Shown here one piece after another: positions 38,197 to 49,921 of a stretch of 64,000 nucleotides of DNA. Position numbers and translations under genes: made by a program. Position 1 is the first letter of the stretch; each line of letters starts with the position of its first letter. The stretch spans positions 1,674,001-1,738,000 of the forward strand of contig JABYQN010000004.1 of assembly GCA_022606135.1 (NCBI GenBank), read 5' to 3'. Below the pieces are notes generated by a model. The model did no database searches. It worked only from the letters and a program-made list of their open reading frames with translations, and had not been told where the DNA came from. The DNA comes from Fomes fomentarius. Lineage: Eukaryota; Basidiomycota; Agaricomycetes; Polyporales; Polyporaceae.

Positions 38197-39383
38197 GATC
38201 TGCAGTCGGGTAGTGTAGAAGGGATGGCGGTGAAGAGAGTGCGTGGAACAAGAGTGCTGTTCGCTGCTCTCTGACATTCAGCTGAGCTCGCATGGCCTTT
38301 TGTACTGTGAGTTGAGCGCAGTGCCAAGTAAAAGAGGCAACTGTAGAGCCCAGAACTGTCCGCGTCTGAAGAAAAGAGTGCCTGGACGTAGCGTGCGGTC
38401 CGTCGAGAACATGGAACCTCATGACACCCCTCTCGGTAGACACGGCGTGTCGCCGACGATGTACAAGGAGCTAGATGAGCAGCGCCCTCAAAAAAAGGAA
38501 TATGTGACGCTCGGCAGGGCGGTATGACAGATCCGACACAGAGCGGGGGCTCCGAATGGGAACATTGAATCGACGATCGAGACAGCACGGTACTACGTCA
38601 GGCGATACTGAGAGTGATTTCCAGATCGTACGGAGCGTTCTGGCAAGTCAGGTGAAGTTGGGGCTCGCCTGTTACAAGTCAGCGAAGGTCTGAAACCAGA
38701 GCGGATCGCTCTTACTCACCGAGATCCTGGGTTCTGGTTCTCCAGCGAGCGGAATGTAGATGCATACTCCCACCAGATTCTCGTGCATCACCATCATCGT
38801 CCTCCTCGCTTAGATGGCGTTCTCCCGAGTTCTCCTGTAATACGTCCGAGTCGAGCGTAGAGTGAAGGAAGTCAGAATTTTGACCAGAGAGCGCATGGGA
38901 GACAGTCCAGCTGACAATCTCCGCATACGGCATAAGATGGGGTGTTGAATAGACCCCTGTCACAGCCACATGCATCACTTGGTTAGCGCGGAAGCAGATA
39001 GTGCGGGCTGCATGTGGGGCCCAACGTTGGCGCTATCGTGTACAATGATTGGGTACGTACATCCGACGATGCGGCAATAGAGGCGGTGGCAGGTCAGGTG
39101 GTTCCTTGAGAGGAAACTCGTAGCGCTTGAGGCTCGTACGTTCGAAAAGCCACTGTGCGTTAAGTAGTTTGTTCGTTTGATGAGCGAATCCATAGCGACC
39201 CAGAATGATATGCAGCATGGACCACACGCATAGCTGGCAGACACCTGATTCCAGAATGACATGAGTTGACAAGCGGCGCCCAATATATATTTATTTATAG
39301 CTTCGCCGGATGAAAAGAGGAGGTCGCAAACCATTCAACACCATCGAGCACATCCTCTTCCATACCTTCAACTACCGTCAACC
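38197..39383. other. Flank of thaumatin copy 3 (paralogue of 35,099-35,600)
   Basis: 38,495-38,980 matches the displaced flank of copy 2 and serves as the LINE-free version of the insertion site. Minus-strand frames such as 38712-38978 contain the decayed coding-like segment noted there. The rest, to the copy 4 stop, is unrecognised. Confidence 0.5.
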
Positions 39384-40687
39384 TCACGGACAGAACGTGA
39401 CGGTATAGTCCGTGCTGGCGCTACAAGAATGTAGGGCCGTGCCGCTGGCCTCGTCGAACGCAAACGCGTACGCGTTCGGGCAGTTGGCCTCTGCCAGTGA
39501 TGAGAGTATGATCCCGGTGGTCAGTGATATCACATGGCCCAGATGAGCGAAGACTGCACTGACTGAAGTAAGCGTAGAACGCCACGCCGGATGCCTGGCA
39601 TGCTCCCGGTGAGGCGAATGAGCCCGTGCAGCAGTTGGGGTTGTTGGCTGCACATGATGTGTCAACGCAGCGATCAAAGAAGGACGTAAGCAGCCTGCGA
39701 AACTTACCAGAGTCCCCGATGCCCGCAAGGCACGCGCTCTTACAGCCGAGGGGGAACCCAGAGGCGTCGAGTGGGCCCTTGAGTTGGTCAGGACCTGTTG
39801 ATGGGATGCGATGAGCATATAGCTGGCAAGGCCGCGAGAGCAAAAGTCCGACGTACAGTTGGGGCCTAGGTCGACAGGACAATCGGCGATGGGGCAACCC
39901 TTGCTGTTTGTGATTCTCATCGGGAGGTTGTATCCATCAACCAGAGAGACTGCGGCGTAGCGCTGTTAGCGGTCCGATGTCAGTTCAGGTCTCATGCCGG
40001 CCCACCATCATAGTTATCAGCGCCGTTCGCGCCCAGGGTGAATTCGGCCAGCGTTGCAGGTGGGACGCCCTGGACAATGGAGCATGGAACGAAGGTGTCA
40101 ATCTCTATTTAATAAGAGCTCTGTGCGGCGAGTGACCCACGGTGCCAGTGCAGACAAGACCTCCGTTGCAGCCGCCGTCCGCACAAGTGTTCGGACCCGT
40201 TGCTCCCTTACTGAAGTCACAGTTGCGACGCGCCTGCGATGAAAAAAAAATGAGCGCGATAGCCAACCCATACCGAGAGGAGACACTGACCCAGATACGC
40301 CCAGCCTGCCAATTATCAGGCACGAAGAACGACACGGCTTGATACGCTTCCTGCTCCCATCTGTAGCGGTAGTCAGCGGAAGCTAGTCTACGTTGACCAA
40401 TGGTCTCACCCGTTTGGCTGACTAGAACCATTGCCGGCTCCGGTGAATATCTGCGGGGAATTCGAGGTCATCTGGATGTCATTATATTCAGGCGCCATTT
40501 GAAAAATTCGACTTACAGCAGGCCTGTCATGATCATGGAAGCAATGGTGAGCATTATGACTGAAGGTCAAGACGACAAACTCGTCTACGTACCAGATAGT
40601 GAAGGGACATTGGTTGTAAACCGTAAACGTCCGAGCCGCAGCCGTGGCAGCGAAGGCGAGGCTGATGGTGAAGGCGAGGCCTCTCAT
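39384..40687 (-). CDS. Thaumatin-like protein, copy 4
   Basis: The signal peptide MRGLAFTISLAFAATAAA precedes RTFTVYNQCPFTIW. Exons read IFTGAGNGSSQPNG, VSFFVPDNWQAGRIW, ARRNCDFSKG, CADGGCNGGLVC, GVPPATLAEFTLGANGADNYD, SLVDGYNLPMRITNS, GCPIADCPVDLGPNC, DQLKGPLDASGFPLG, CKSACLAGIGDS, NPNCCTGSFASPGAC, FYAYF, CPNAYAFAFDEASGTAL and DYTVTFCP, stop TGA. Complete secreted thaumatin-like protein with the family cysteines. It is more diverged from copies 2 and 3 than they are from each other. The micro-exon is GCCTGCT at 40517-40523. Confidence 0.94.
40517..40523 (-). other. 7-nt micro-exon of thaumatin-like copy 4
   Basis: On minus: gacag|GCCTGCT|gtaagt. It encodes the end of Trp plus Pro-Ala. Confidence 0.85.
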
Positions 40688-41932
40688 GGCAGCGGGCGGG
40701 TAGAGATAGGAGGAGGATGTAGGGGCGAATCGTAGCCGCTCTTCGCTGCTTTGTTTCCTAGCTCCGTGCCGCCCTTTTACGCGTGAACGCGAGCACACAG
40801 ATCACCTTTGAGCGGGGAGAAGGACGGATGGACCCCCTCCGTCTGCGATGGCATGCCCTTCCTCATGCCGTTCTTCCGCTGTGGTCTGTCCACTGCGGGG
40901 GGCATCGACAGTTCATCTGTATGCTATGCTGACGTCAGATGCGAATTTGGAATATGACACAACGAAAAAAATCGCATCCAGAATAATCGCGATTCGGCCG
41001 AGCGGCTCTTCCTGATCCTACCTGTCTCTGGAGCGCGACCGTAGTCAAAGTTGCGTCGGTGGTGCGACAACGGGCAGTGCTACTAGTACGAGGAACGTCG
41101 GCGTTGACACGAGCCGTGTGTATTCGACTCGTGCTAGAGATAGAATGATCCTGCAGTCAGGCTATTAACAGTATCCCTCAAACGGTTCACTTACTACTAC
41201 TATAGCTATCCATCAGTGCCAAGGTACCAACTCGAACTTGAACAACCCATCATGAACTGTTCGTCAAGGGCACGATCCGCAGGCGCCGCTCCGTCACATT
41301 TGGCGGCTAGGTGGCGTGCAATTTGCTAATTTAGCTGCCAGTACCCGTGGCTGGTCCAGAGGAGGATGAGGAGGCAAGGGACGTCGGAGTCAGACGAACT
41401 CCGAGAGTCACGTGTCACAGCCACCTAACGGCGTCCGGAAGCGTCCATGTACCTGGCAGTGGCGCGGCTCTATAGCAGTGCACCCAATGCCCAGAACACG
41501 CATACCACGCACGGCAACGCGCGTATTAATGGCGGCCGTTACGGCCATGGAGCTCACACAGTTTCAAAAAGACCGCGAAAAGACTGAATAATGTGGGTGT
41601 CAACGGATGTGTGAGGAATGCGCAGCGTAATACAGTGGTGTACAGGTTAATACAGTGCAGAACGGTAGGAGTATGATACTACAACAGTCCAGGTGACGCC
41701 TTCTTATAAGCTAACAAGTAATATCCCCGCGTCGAATAGTAAGTCGTATGTAGTAGAAGCCACATATGAGAACGAGAAACCGAGGAAGTAATCGACCGTG
41801 CGAACGAGATGTATCGTCTGTTCCGTGGGCCACTGGGCAGGGGGTCGTGCGAGCCTAGTGCTCGCATCTCCAATGGGAGCTTCCCTCGCCTTCCCTGAAT
41901 CGAAACCGTCGTGCGCGAATAGAGCGGGCGGC
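40688..41932. other. Intergenic region, nothing recognised
   Basis: About 1.2 kb between thaumatin copy 4 and the next minus-strand gene. Only short frames are present, and no homology to the other array flanks was evident by eye. Confidence 0.4.
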
Positions 41933-42532
41933 TTATGCGTCGTGGTCGACCATCTCCCAATCCTCCTGACTAAGATCCACCCACGACGCGCCCAGCGGTA
42001 TGTCCGATGTGTCGTAGCGATCCTGTGCGGCGACAAGGCTTTCTAGGGCCTCTGTCGCCGAGATGATAGACATGGCGACGCGCGGACCCATGTTGAGAAT
42101 GTTGCGACCAGCGGGTGACATCCGCATGCGCGTCTCGATCGCGGTGCGATACAAGTCTGGCTCCCGCTTCTTCGAGCATGGCAGCGAAGGTCGCTCAGGA
42201 AGAGGCCGCTGCACTGGGGCGAGTAATGATGACCGTCTTGGGCGAGGGGTAGTACGGCGAGAGGTGAATATAAGGATGTGGGATGACGATGGCTTGGGCG
42301 CAGGGAAGTGATTAGTGGACGTGCAGAGAGGCACTGGTCTCCGCTTGCGCATACGGGAATCGTAGTGCCCGATAGCCAGGCTGTCAACAGTGGTGTATGT
42401 CTTCGCTGGACCGTCACGACCGTATAGTGGCGTGGACTCTGCCGCCTGCATGTCGGCTAGAGAGAGGTAGGAGCCAGTGCGGCGAAGGGGAGTCCGAGCG
42501 GCTTTGCAGGGTGTCGGAGTCGAGAACGACAT
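41933..42532 (-). CDS. Conserved small basidiomycete-type protein, unknown function
   Basis: A single-exon frame of 199 residues from MSFSTPTPCKAARTPLRRTG to VDLSQEDWEMVDHDA. The N-terminal half is basic and Ser/Pro-rich. The C-terminal part has a compact predicted-helical block (MRMSPAGRNILNMGPRVAMS, then SATEALESLVAAQDRYD). I recognise no enzyme domain. The composition and the well-formed C-terminus argue for a real gene. The frame stays open 32 codons further upstream (ATG at 42628) through a hydrophobic Ser/Leu-rich stretch; the inner ATG was preferred because the sequence after it looks like a normal protein start. Confidence 0.6.
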   Translation of the reverse strand: MSFSTPTPCKAARTPLRRTGSYLSLADMQAAESTPLYGRDGPAKTYTTVDSLAIGHYDSRMRKRRPVPLCTSTNHFPAPKPSSSHILIFTSRRTTPRPRRSSLLAPVQRPLPERPSLPCSKKREPDLYRTAIETRMRMSPAGRNILNMGPRVAMSIISATEALESLVAAQDRYDTSDIPLGASWVDLSQEDWEMVDHDA

Positions 42533-43680
42533 GGTACGTTTCCGCGGGACGAAGGAGTGAGGCGGAGGAGAGAGCGCGACAGCGCACGACATGTACGGGA
42601 GAATAAAAGAGAGAGAGAGAGAGGGCAAGGAGCAGGCGCGGGACAGACCTCTGGAGAGACGGAAGACAAAGGGTGCTCCTCCGTGAACATAAATAAAGGA
42701 CGGTGTATATTATCGCCCTACTACACGATGCCACGTGATGCGCAGTCCAGATGCACACGGCCCGGGCGTTGCCGTAAGGCTAGACTCCGAGTCAATCCCG
42801 GGCGCTCCGCAGCCAAGTGTCGGCCATGGTGAATGCACGGCGCTGCGGCTGTGTTCCGTGCCGAGCCATGTCATGCTCCGAGTCGATGCTCGCAGCTCCC
42901 GACGTATACGTAGGCAATGTAAGGCGGCACCGGGCGGTGAACACGGTCAGCAACGGAAAACTGGGTATACCTCCGACACGTTTGTCAAGTCTTGGTGCTT
43001 CGACAGATGTTGATCATCTGGTCATCTTGATGCTGAACAGGTGTAACAGCGTTGCGACCGCCGCTAGCACTCCATATAGGTCATATTGCAGCGCGACTGG
43101 CCCACAAATGGTATGCATGACCTTCATAGCGCAGATTTGGGCGCACAATAAGGTATCGAAAACAACAACTTACGAAGTCACCCTGATCTGACCACAATAA
43201 CCTTCCAAACACTAGTAGACATGTCTTTTTGGCCATGGCCACGTACACACAATAATGGACGTTCACCGGTCGGGTCCTCCATTCCGAGTGGTGGCGCAGC
43301 GGACAGCCTGCCACGGCCAGATCGAGTCATCGAATGCACTCGGTCGGCGAGATTGAGGAGGGCCGGGATTCCAATAAAGGGGAGCAGGGGAGTAGTAGCA
43401 GCTGGACAGGAGACAGATGCAGAGAACATGAGCGACGAGGAGACGAAGGCAGCGGGTTCTGTGGACAGTGGCCCTGTCGGTGATAGCGCCGCCTTGAGGC
43501 ATCAGCCGATGCGATCCAATCGGGCTGCCTTATCGTTGGGCGTCTGGCGCGCAGCCTGGTTAAGGCTGCTTATCTCGCCCGCCACGGCCCCTTCGTCGTG
43601 CGAGACAGTGGCACACACCCACGGCACCGACTCATCCGCGCTGAATACGACCTTCGCTGCTGATTTGCACAGGTGAAAAA
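42533..43680. other. Intergenic region upstream of urease
   Basis: Contains a short GA microsatellite at about 42,608-42,623. Otherwise no gene is recognised. Regulatory sequence for urease should lie in the distal part. Confidence 0.4.
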
Positions 43681-46600
43681 ATGCGTGTGTCTCCGAGGGA
43701 GGAAGCGAAGCTGCTCCTGCATCAGGCAAGTTACTCCATTCAAGTTGTACATATGTTCGGGCCCGCTCTCTGACAGACATCTACACTGCCAGGCAGGCTT
43801 TCTCGCCCAGAAGCGTCTCGCACGCGGTCTGCAGTTGAACCAGACGGAAGCGGTTGCTCTTATCGCATCTCAGCTGCAGGAGCGTATCAGGGATGGCAGG
43901 CATTCCGTCGCCGACCTCATGCAGCATGGGAAGACGATGCTCGGGAGGAAACATGTCCTTCCGGGTGTTTCGGCTCTTCTCCACGATATTCAGGTCGAGG
44001 GGACGTTCCCAGATGGGTATGTTCAGCGTTTTCCCATGCGTCTCTGCGCCGCTCATCCCGCCATGCTATGCGTGTGGATCGCCGCACAATGCCGCACGTC
44101 TGACGCAGTGTATTCCTCGTTACCGTGCATGACCCGATCTGTACGGAGGACGGAGACCTAGAGGCGGCGTTATACGGATCTTTCCTGCCAGTTCCGTCCA
44201 ACGATGCTTTCCCTTCTGTCAAATCTGCCCTGTATTCTCGCGAAAATGCGCCCGGCGCAATCGTCGTCAAGCAGGACAGGATCCGTATCAATCGAGGGCG
44301 GAAGCGTATCAAGCTTCGTGTCACGAACAACGGCGACCGACCCATTCAAGTACGTCTTTTACCTCCGTCGCATTGCGCCCGACATACGGCCTCAGATGTC
44401 GCAGTCCTATGCCCGACAATTCTCAATTCAGACAGCATAATTTACCGTCCCGACCTTCTAATCATGATCATCGTTTAGAATGACGGCATGCATAGAACAG
44501 AGGCTGATCAGCACCTCTATTGCAGATTGGCTCACACTACCATTTCATCGAGACGAATCCCGCACTAGTCTTCGACCGTGCAAAGGCGTATGGCAAGCGG
44601 CTTGACATCGCAGCGGGCACCGCAGTCCGATTCGAGCCTGGAGACACGAAGACGGTGACACTCTGCGCGATTGCGGGCGCAAAGATCATCACCGGTGGCA
44701 ACCGGCTCGCTAGTGGGGTCGTCGATTTGTCGCGGACGGAGGATTTTGTGCACAACTTAGTGCAGAAGGGCTTCGGTCATGTCCCCGAGCCCGGCGCGCC
44801 AGAGCCTGCCGAGGATACCGACATCGGTCGCGATGCGTATGTTGCTATGTTTGGCCCGACTGTAGGCGACAGGGTCCGCCTGGGAGACACAGCGCTGTGG
44901 ATTGAGGTCGAACGCGACGAGGTCAGTTTCGAACAGTTGCTGGGAAACTGTCAGGATCACCAATTGTATCATCCAGACGGTGTATGGGGACGAAGTCAAG
45001 TTTGGAGGAGGTACGCATTGTGGCACTCTGGCGATGTCGAATCAACTCGTACTGACGTTCGGGATCAGGCAAAACCATCCGCGAGGGTATGGGACAAGCC
45101 ACCGGCAGACCAGCATCCGATACTCTTGATTTAGTAATCACGAATGCACTCATTGTCGATTGGTCTGGCATCTACAAGGCATGTAGGCATAGTACCTTGA
45201 TTTCGCATGTTCACTAACGCCACAGCAGGCGGACATTGGTGTCAAGGACGGCAAGATCAAGGGCATCGGCAAGGCCGGTAACCCTGACGTCATGGATGGG
45301 GTCCACCCGGACCTGGTCATTGGTTCAGCTACCGAAGTCATTGCAGGGGAAAAGCTCATTGTTACCGCGGGCGCTATCGACGCGCACGTTCATTACATTT
45401 GTCCACAACAAGTCACTGAGGCGCTTGCCTCGGGCACAACGACGATGATTGGTGGTGGGACTGGACCTAGTGCGGGGACGAACGCGACGACGTGTACTTC
45501 GAGTCCGTTCTATATGCGGCACATGTTCGCTGCCACCGATGGTTTGCCGATGAACTTCGCATTGACTGGCAAGGGGAACGATACCGGCGTTGAGGCACTG
45601 GAAGACATCGTTAAGGCCGGCGCGGCTGGACTGAAGTTGCATGAGGACTGGGGTTCGACACCGTCTGTCATTACTAGCGCGCTTGATGTCGGTGACAAGT
45701 ATGACGTGCAAGTGAACATCCATACTGATACTCTGAACGAAAGTGGTTTCGTGGAGAGTGCGTACAGCGTTCTGGTTTATTCTTCGCTACTTACATCGCG
45801 ATCTCCACCAGGCACCATCGCTGCATTCGGAGGGCGTACAATCCACACATACCACACTGAGGGCGCTGGTAAGTATTCGAGACGTTACGGGAGGCTTTGT
45901 ACTGATTGTTCTCCAGGTGGTGGGCATGCTCCCGATATCATTGTAGTCTGCGGCTTGAACAATGTTCTGCCATCATCTACGAACCCCACGAGGCCATTCG
46001 CTACTAACACTGCAGATGAACATCTCGATGTAAGCTATGCATCCTCGTCATCATACATGGTCTGGTGCTGACGTTGCACGGCAGATGCTCATGGTCTGCC
46101 ACCATCTAGACAGGAACATTCCCGAGGATCTGGCCTTTGCAGAGTCCCGCATCCGTGAGGAGACGATCGCGGCGGAAGACGTGCTCCATGACACGGGTGC
46201 GATTTCGATGATAAGTTCCGACTCACAAGCCATGGGCCGCGTCGGCGAGGTAGTCAGCAGGACATGGCGCACCGCCAGCAAGATGCGCGAGTTCCGTGGG
46301 CCTCTCACCGCCTTGAGCGACCGCGAAGGATGTGACAACGGCAGGGTCAAGCGCTACATCTCGAAGTACACCATCAACCCGTAAGTCCCCTTCGACTCCC
46401 AAACACTCTCCATCGAGTGCTTGCCAAAGTGGTGCTGTGACTCACTTCCATTGATTTAATGCAATCGTCCCTTCGACTTCGGGGCTTCGATGGAATGCAG
46501 GGCGATCACGCACGGCATTGCGCATCTGGTAGGGCAGGTCGCGGTCGGAACGCTCGCCGACCTCGTCCTGTGGAAACCCGAGAACTTTGGCGCCAAGCCA

Positions 46601-47092
46601 GAAATGGTACTCAAGTCGGGCGTCATTGCATGGGCACAGGTTCGTCGGCCCTTACCTCTACATCCCTGGCCGAGCGCGTCGCCCCTTCCTTCTCCCCGCC
46701 CACCGCCGGTATCTCACGCCTCGCCGACTCATGCTGACTCGCGTTTGGATCCTTTGCAGATGGGCGATGCGAACGCGTCAATCCCGACGGTACAGCCCTT
46801 CATCGGGCGGCCCATGTGGGGTGCGCACGCCGCGTCGGCCGCGCTCAACTCAATCTCGTTCGCGTCCGCCATCTCCATCACGTCGGGCACCGTCGCGTCG
46901 TACGGCCTCAAGAAGCGCTTCGAGGCGGTGCGCAACTGCCGCAAGGTGACGAAGAAGGACATGAAGTGGAACGATGCGACGCCGACGATGACGGTCGACC
47001 CCGAGAACTACGAGGTGCGCGCCGACGGGGAGCTGGCGGACATTGAGGCGGCGGAGAAGCTCCCGTTGGCGCGGTATTACAATTTGTTCTGA
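43681..47092 (+). CDS. Urease, single-chain fungal type
   Basis: Twelve exons give 838 residues, the usual length for fungal/plant urease in which gamma, beta and alpha parts are fused. Gamma part: [16 protein letters not shown] and VEGTFPDG. Beta part: [14 protein letters not shown] and [16 protein letters not shown]. Alpha part: nickel ligands in [10 protein letters not shown], carbamylated lysine in [32 protein letters not shown], the flap CHHL and SSDSQAMGR, ending in LARYYNLF. All active-site residues are present. It hydrolyses urea to ammonia and CO2 in the cytosol and needs separate nickel chaperones, not seen here. Exons: 43681-43725, 43793-44016, 44109-44349, 44526-44921, 44977-45010, 45069-45178, 45229-45757, 45812-45868, 45917-46029, 46085-46380, 46501-46639, 46760-47092. 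Introns 1 and 6 use GC donors (gcaagt, gcatgt). Confidence 0.95.
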
Positions 47093-47893
47093 TCCTATGA
47101 ATGGCTGGTCGGGGCGCCGGTGGGTGGAGATATGATCCAGTGGTATTTGGAATTATTGTATGAGTATGCAAGCGCGCGACGGTGGGCTAATGATCATGTA
47201 GGAATATACGGGCAGTGTTTCATCACCACCACCATCTGACATAGTAATTTTACCTCATGCAAGGTGGTTGAGTCACTTCGTTGTTTGGAAAGAGAGGAAG
47301 ACAACAAATGGGTTTGGCGGTGTACATGTACACAAAACACACTACGTACTCATCACGCAGCAACCTGGCGCAGTCCACTATTATCTGCGTCAGAGTCTGC
47401 TCTCCGTCTGTTGGGCCATTTACATTGTGAGGATTTTCCTTGCTATTCTGGTACGGAATTTCGCCGTTGACAATTCACCGCTCATGATCAAGCGCTCCGC
47501 AGAGCCAACGGGGCGCAACCGGACTTAACAGCAAATTGAATCCTCTGCGCGAGACTCCGGCGCAAACGTCATAGGTTCGTACACAAGACTCTACGGTCAA
47601 TTTGTGGAGGCTTCAGAATAGGCCATCGGGCAGGTCCTCCCGAACATCATCGGGGGTGGGGGACCAGAACAACTTCGTTGGGTTCTTCTCCAAACCACTC
47701 GGCGCTTGACACTGCAACTCGCTGATCATCTGCGATGCGGCATTGGACTGGCTTGCTATGCTAGCTCGATATGCGAGGGATACGAGCGGAGAGGCTCATG
47801 GAGATGTGGTCGAGCAATTGAACATATGAACAATTCGAGCGGGCCCGGAAGTTATCCGACTAATCGACTCATCCGTCTACATTCAGCCACTAG
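47093..47893. other. Spacer between urease and thaumatin relic
   Basis: No gene recognised. A stretch around 47,690-47,740 (cactcggcgcttgacactgc, then ctgcgat) resembles 50,645-50,700 upstream of thaumatin copy 6. This supports duplication of the urease-thaumatin block. Confidence 0.5.
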
Positions 47894-48819
47894 TATCAAC
47901 TAAGGAGAACATCATCTCTAGTAGTATCACTATTATCCTCGCCGTCCCCGCGACTGTCACGAACAACGGTCACTTCACCATCTAGTAAGACTCTTCTGTT
48001 GCATCGAAGCCGAGCTGTTGTGCTGATCTATAGACTATTCACACATTACAGACCTGATGCCTGATGTGCGTGTTCCCTGTTTCGAACCCTTCTAACTCCC
48101 TCCCTGCCGTTTGCTCATACCGATACGGGACTGCCCACGACTAGTAGCTCTACACCGACCCGAAAAGTCCATCCAAGCCCAACCATGCTACGGAGTGATG
48201 CCTTCTTCCCTATTCCATATTGTGGACAATTCGATGCTTGTGCTGATGGGCACATTGGTGTGTACTAACTGGGAACAATAAGGAATGTCACGACACAAGC
48301 TGCACGGCTGACCTCACTGCCCATTGTACGTGCTCCTTTTTCTATTTGCATCGTGGACATAGTGCTAATCCTCTCAACTATGTTCGCAGGCTCGGCCGAA
48401 CTCAAAGGCCCTCCTAACTCGGCTGGCCAGGTCGTAGGATGCGAGAGTGCCTGTGCCGCCGGTTTAGGAGCGCCTCTCTCTTCTTTAATCCTCGTTTGTA
48501 TTTCAGCTGACATAGGTATTCCATTCTTCCTTCGACGCACTACCTATACTCTTGACACAGACAACAACCCAACCTGCACGGGCACGCACGACAAGGCGGA
48601 CACATGCCCGTCGTCCGGGGTGCAGCATTATGACTACTTCAGTGCGTTTACATATGCCGCAACGTGCTCGCCAACACTGGGTGCTAACATGGCATGGTCT
48701 GGCAGAGAAAGAATGCCCGAACTCGTACGGTGTGTGCGTACGACGAGGGCAGTAAGACTGCGCTCTGGACGCGCCCCGTCGCAAAGGCCGCGGACTACAC
48801 CATCACGACCTGCGGCTAG
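47894..48819 (+). pseudogene. Thaumatin-like protein relic, copy 5
   Basis: Fragments follow the exon order of copy 6. VTNNGHFTI followed by a stop replaces VVNNCEFTIW. A GCCTGAT|gtgcgtg remnant of the micro-exon is at about 48,059. LYTDPKSPSKP replaces LFTDMNVSPSKP. NKECHDTSCTADL...C replaces NNKGCAQGSCPVDL...C. SAELKGPPNSAGQVVGCESA, NNPTCTGTHDKADTCPSSGV and CPNSYG follow, ending ADYTITTCG. The initiator Met, the first cysteine, the Trp codon and the exons carrying WQAGRIW, the CDGGCNGG motif and SLVDG are lost. The last exon has a frameshift. It cannot make a working protein. Confidence 0.88.
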
Positions 48820-49820
48820 ACGCAGACATCAGTGTCAGCGCAACGAGCAGATCATATCAGAGGCGCCACGGTTTTCTCAAGGTATTATTCTTTGGCTCTC
48901 TTGATGCCGAGCCTTCCCCTATTGACACCACTCTCGGTGAAAGTACAGCTTTTGTGTGAGTATATGTACTAAGATGTAAGCAGTGAGCATAAACCGCACC
49001 AGATATTTTTATGAACAGATCGGCGATGGGCACGAGGAAATTTTCTCCCCGTTTCAACAGGGCCGAACAGACGTCTGTGTGAGAAGACTACAACTTGTCT
49101 CAGAAAATGCATCATGGGCCGGGAGTCTAGACTCTATCCCCGGATGGAACGTGCAGTGACGTCAACAGTAGATACCTCTTTGTCACGAAGATGATCGTGA
49201 TAGAAATAAAAGGCGCAGGTGCGTCTCATCGCCTCTTGAACAAGAACTTGGTTGCATCGACTTCAAGTCCGAGTGAATGGACATGACGACGGCGCGTTGA
49301 CACGGTATTAGAACTTGAAGGACTCGGATTGCGCGGAGAAGCCGACTGGAGTGTTTGCGGAATGCGCCCCCATCTGCCGCAGCCCGAACGGCAGCTCGCT
49401 AGAAGCAAACACGGACGCCGTGGCGGGTCGCGAAAAGAGAAATGAAGAAACAGGATTGAGGAGGCTTTCTCTGCTGGATTTACCTGGTATAGTAAGCCAA
49501 GCTGTGCAAGCGCCTATACTACGCGCCCATCGTAATAGCGCTGCGACTCCTCACTTCAAGTTAGCTTTGAACCTTCAAGTTGTCCCATGCTGCCAACGTC
49601 ATCATATGTATCGCCTCTCGTCTCAATGTTTTGAATTGGATGCTGCTGATTGACTGCTGATACTCGCTTTTTGCACTCCGAACGTAAATGTGAGATAGCA
49701 CTGCAGTGGAACTTCAATGCACTGGCAGCTTCGTAGGAGGTCCGAGGGGGAGGAGCACCAACTTCGGTCAACTGCAAGACGCGCTCTAGCTCGGTCCCAG
49801 AGCGTCGCGCATCACGACAT
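48820..49820. other. Spacer with no recognised gene
   Basis: Short frames only. If the tandem-block model is right, this stretch should descend from urease-coding sequence, but I could not align it by eye apart from the C-terminal relic that follows. Confidence 0.35.
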
Positions 49821-49840
49821 GCCAAAGGCTGCCAGTGACT

Positions 49841-49921
49841 CGCAGTGCTGACTATGGTCTGGCGGACATCGAGCCAACACAGAGGCTCTCCTTGGCACGG
49901 CTCTATAGATTTTGCAGGACA
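49841..49921 (+). pseudogene. Relic of the urease C-terminus
   Basis: The frame reads SADYGLADIEPTQRLSLARL and then YRFC. This aligns with the intact urease end [20 protein letters not shown] followed by YNLF, about 13 identities over 22 positions. Nothing further upstream is convincingly urease. The distance to thaumatin copy 6 (about 970 bp) is close to that between the intact urease and the thaumatin relic (about 800 bp). Confidence 0.68.

Noticed and set aside
42606..42623. GA dinucleotide run
   Set aside because: A short microsatellite of a common kind, not worth a finding.
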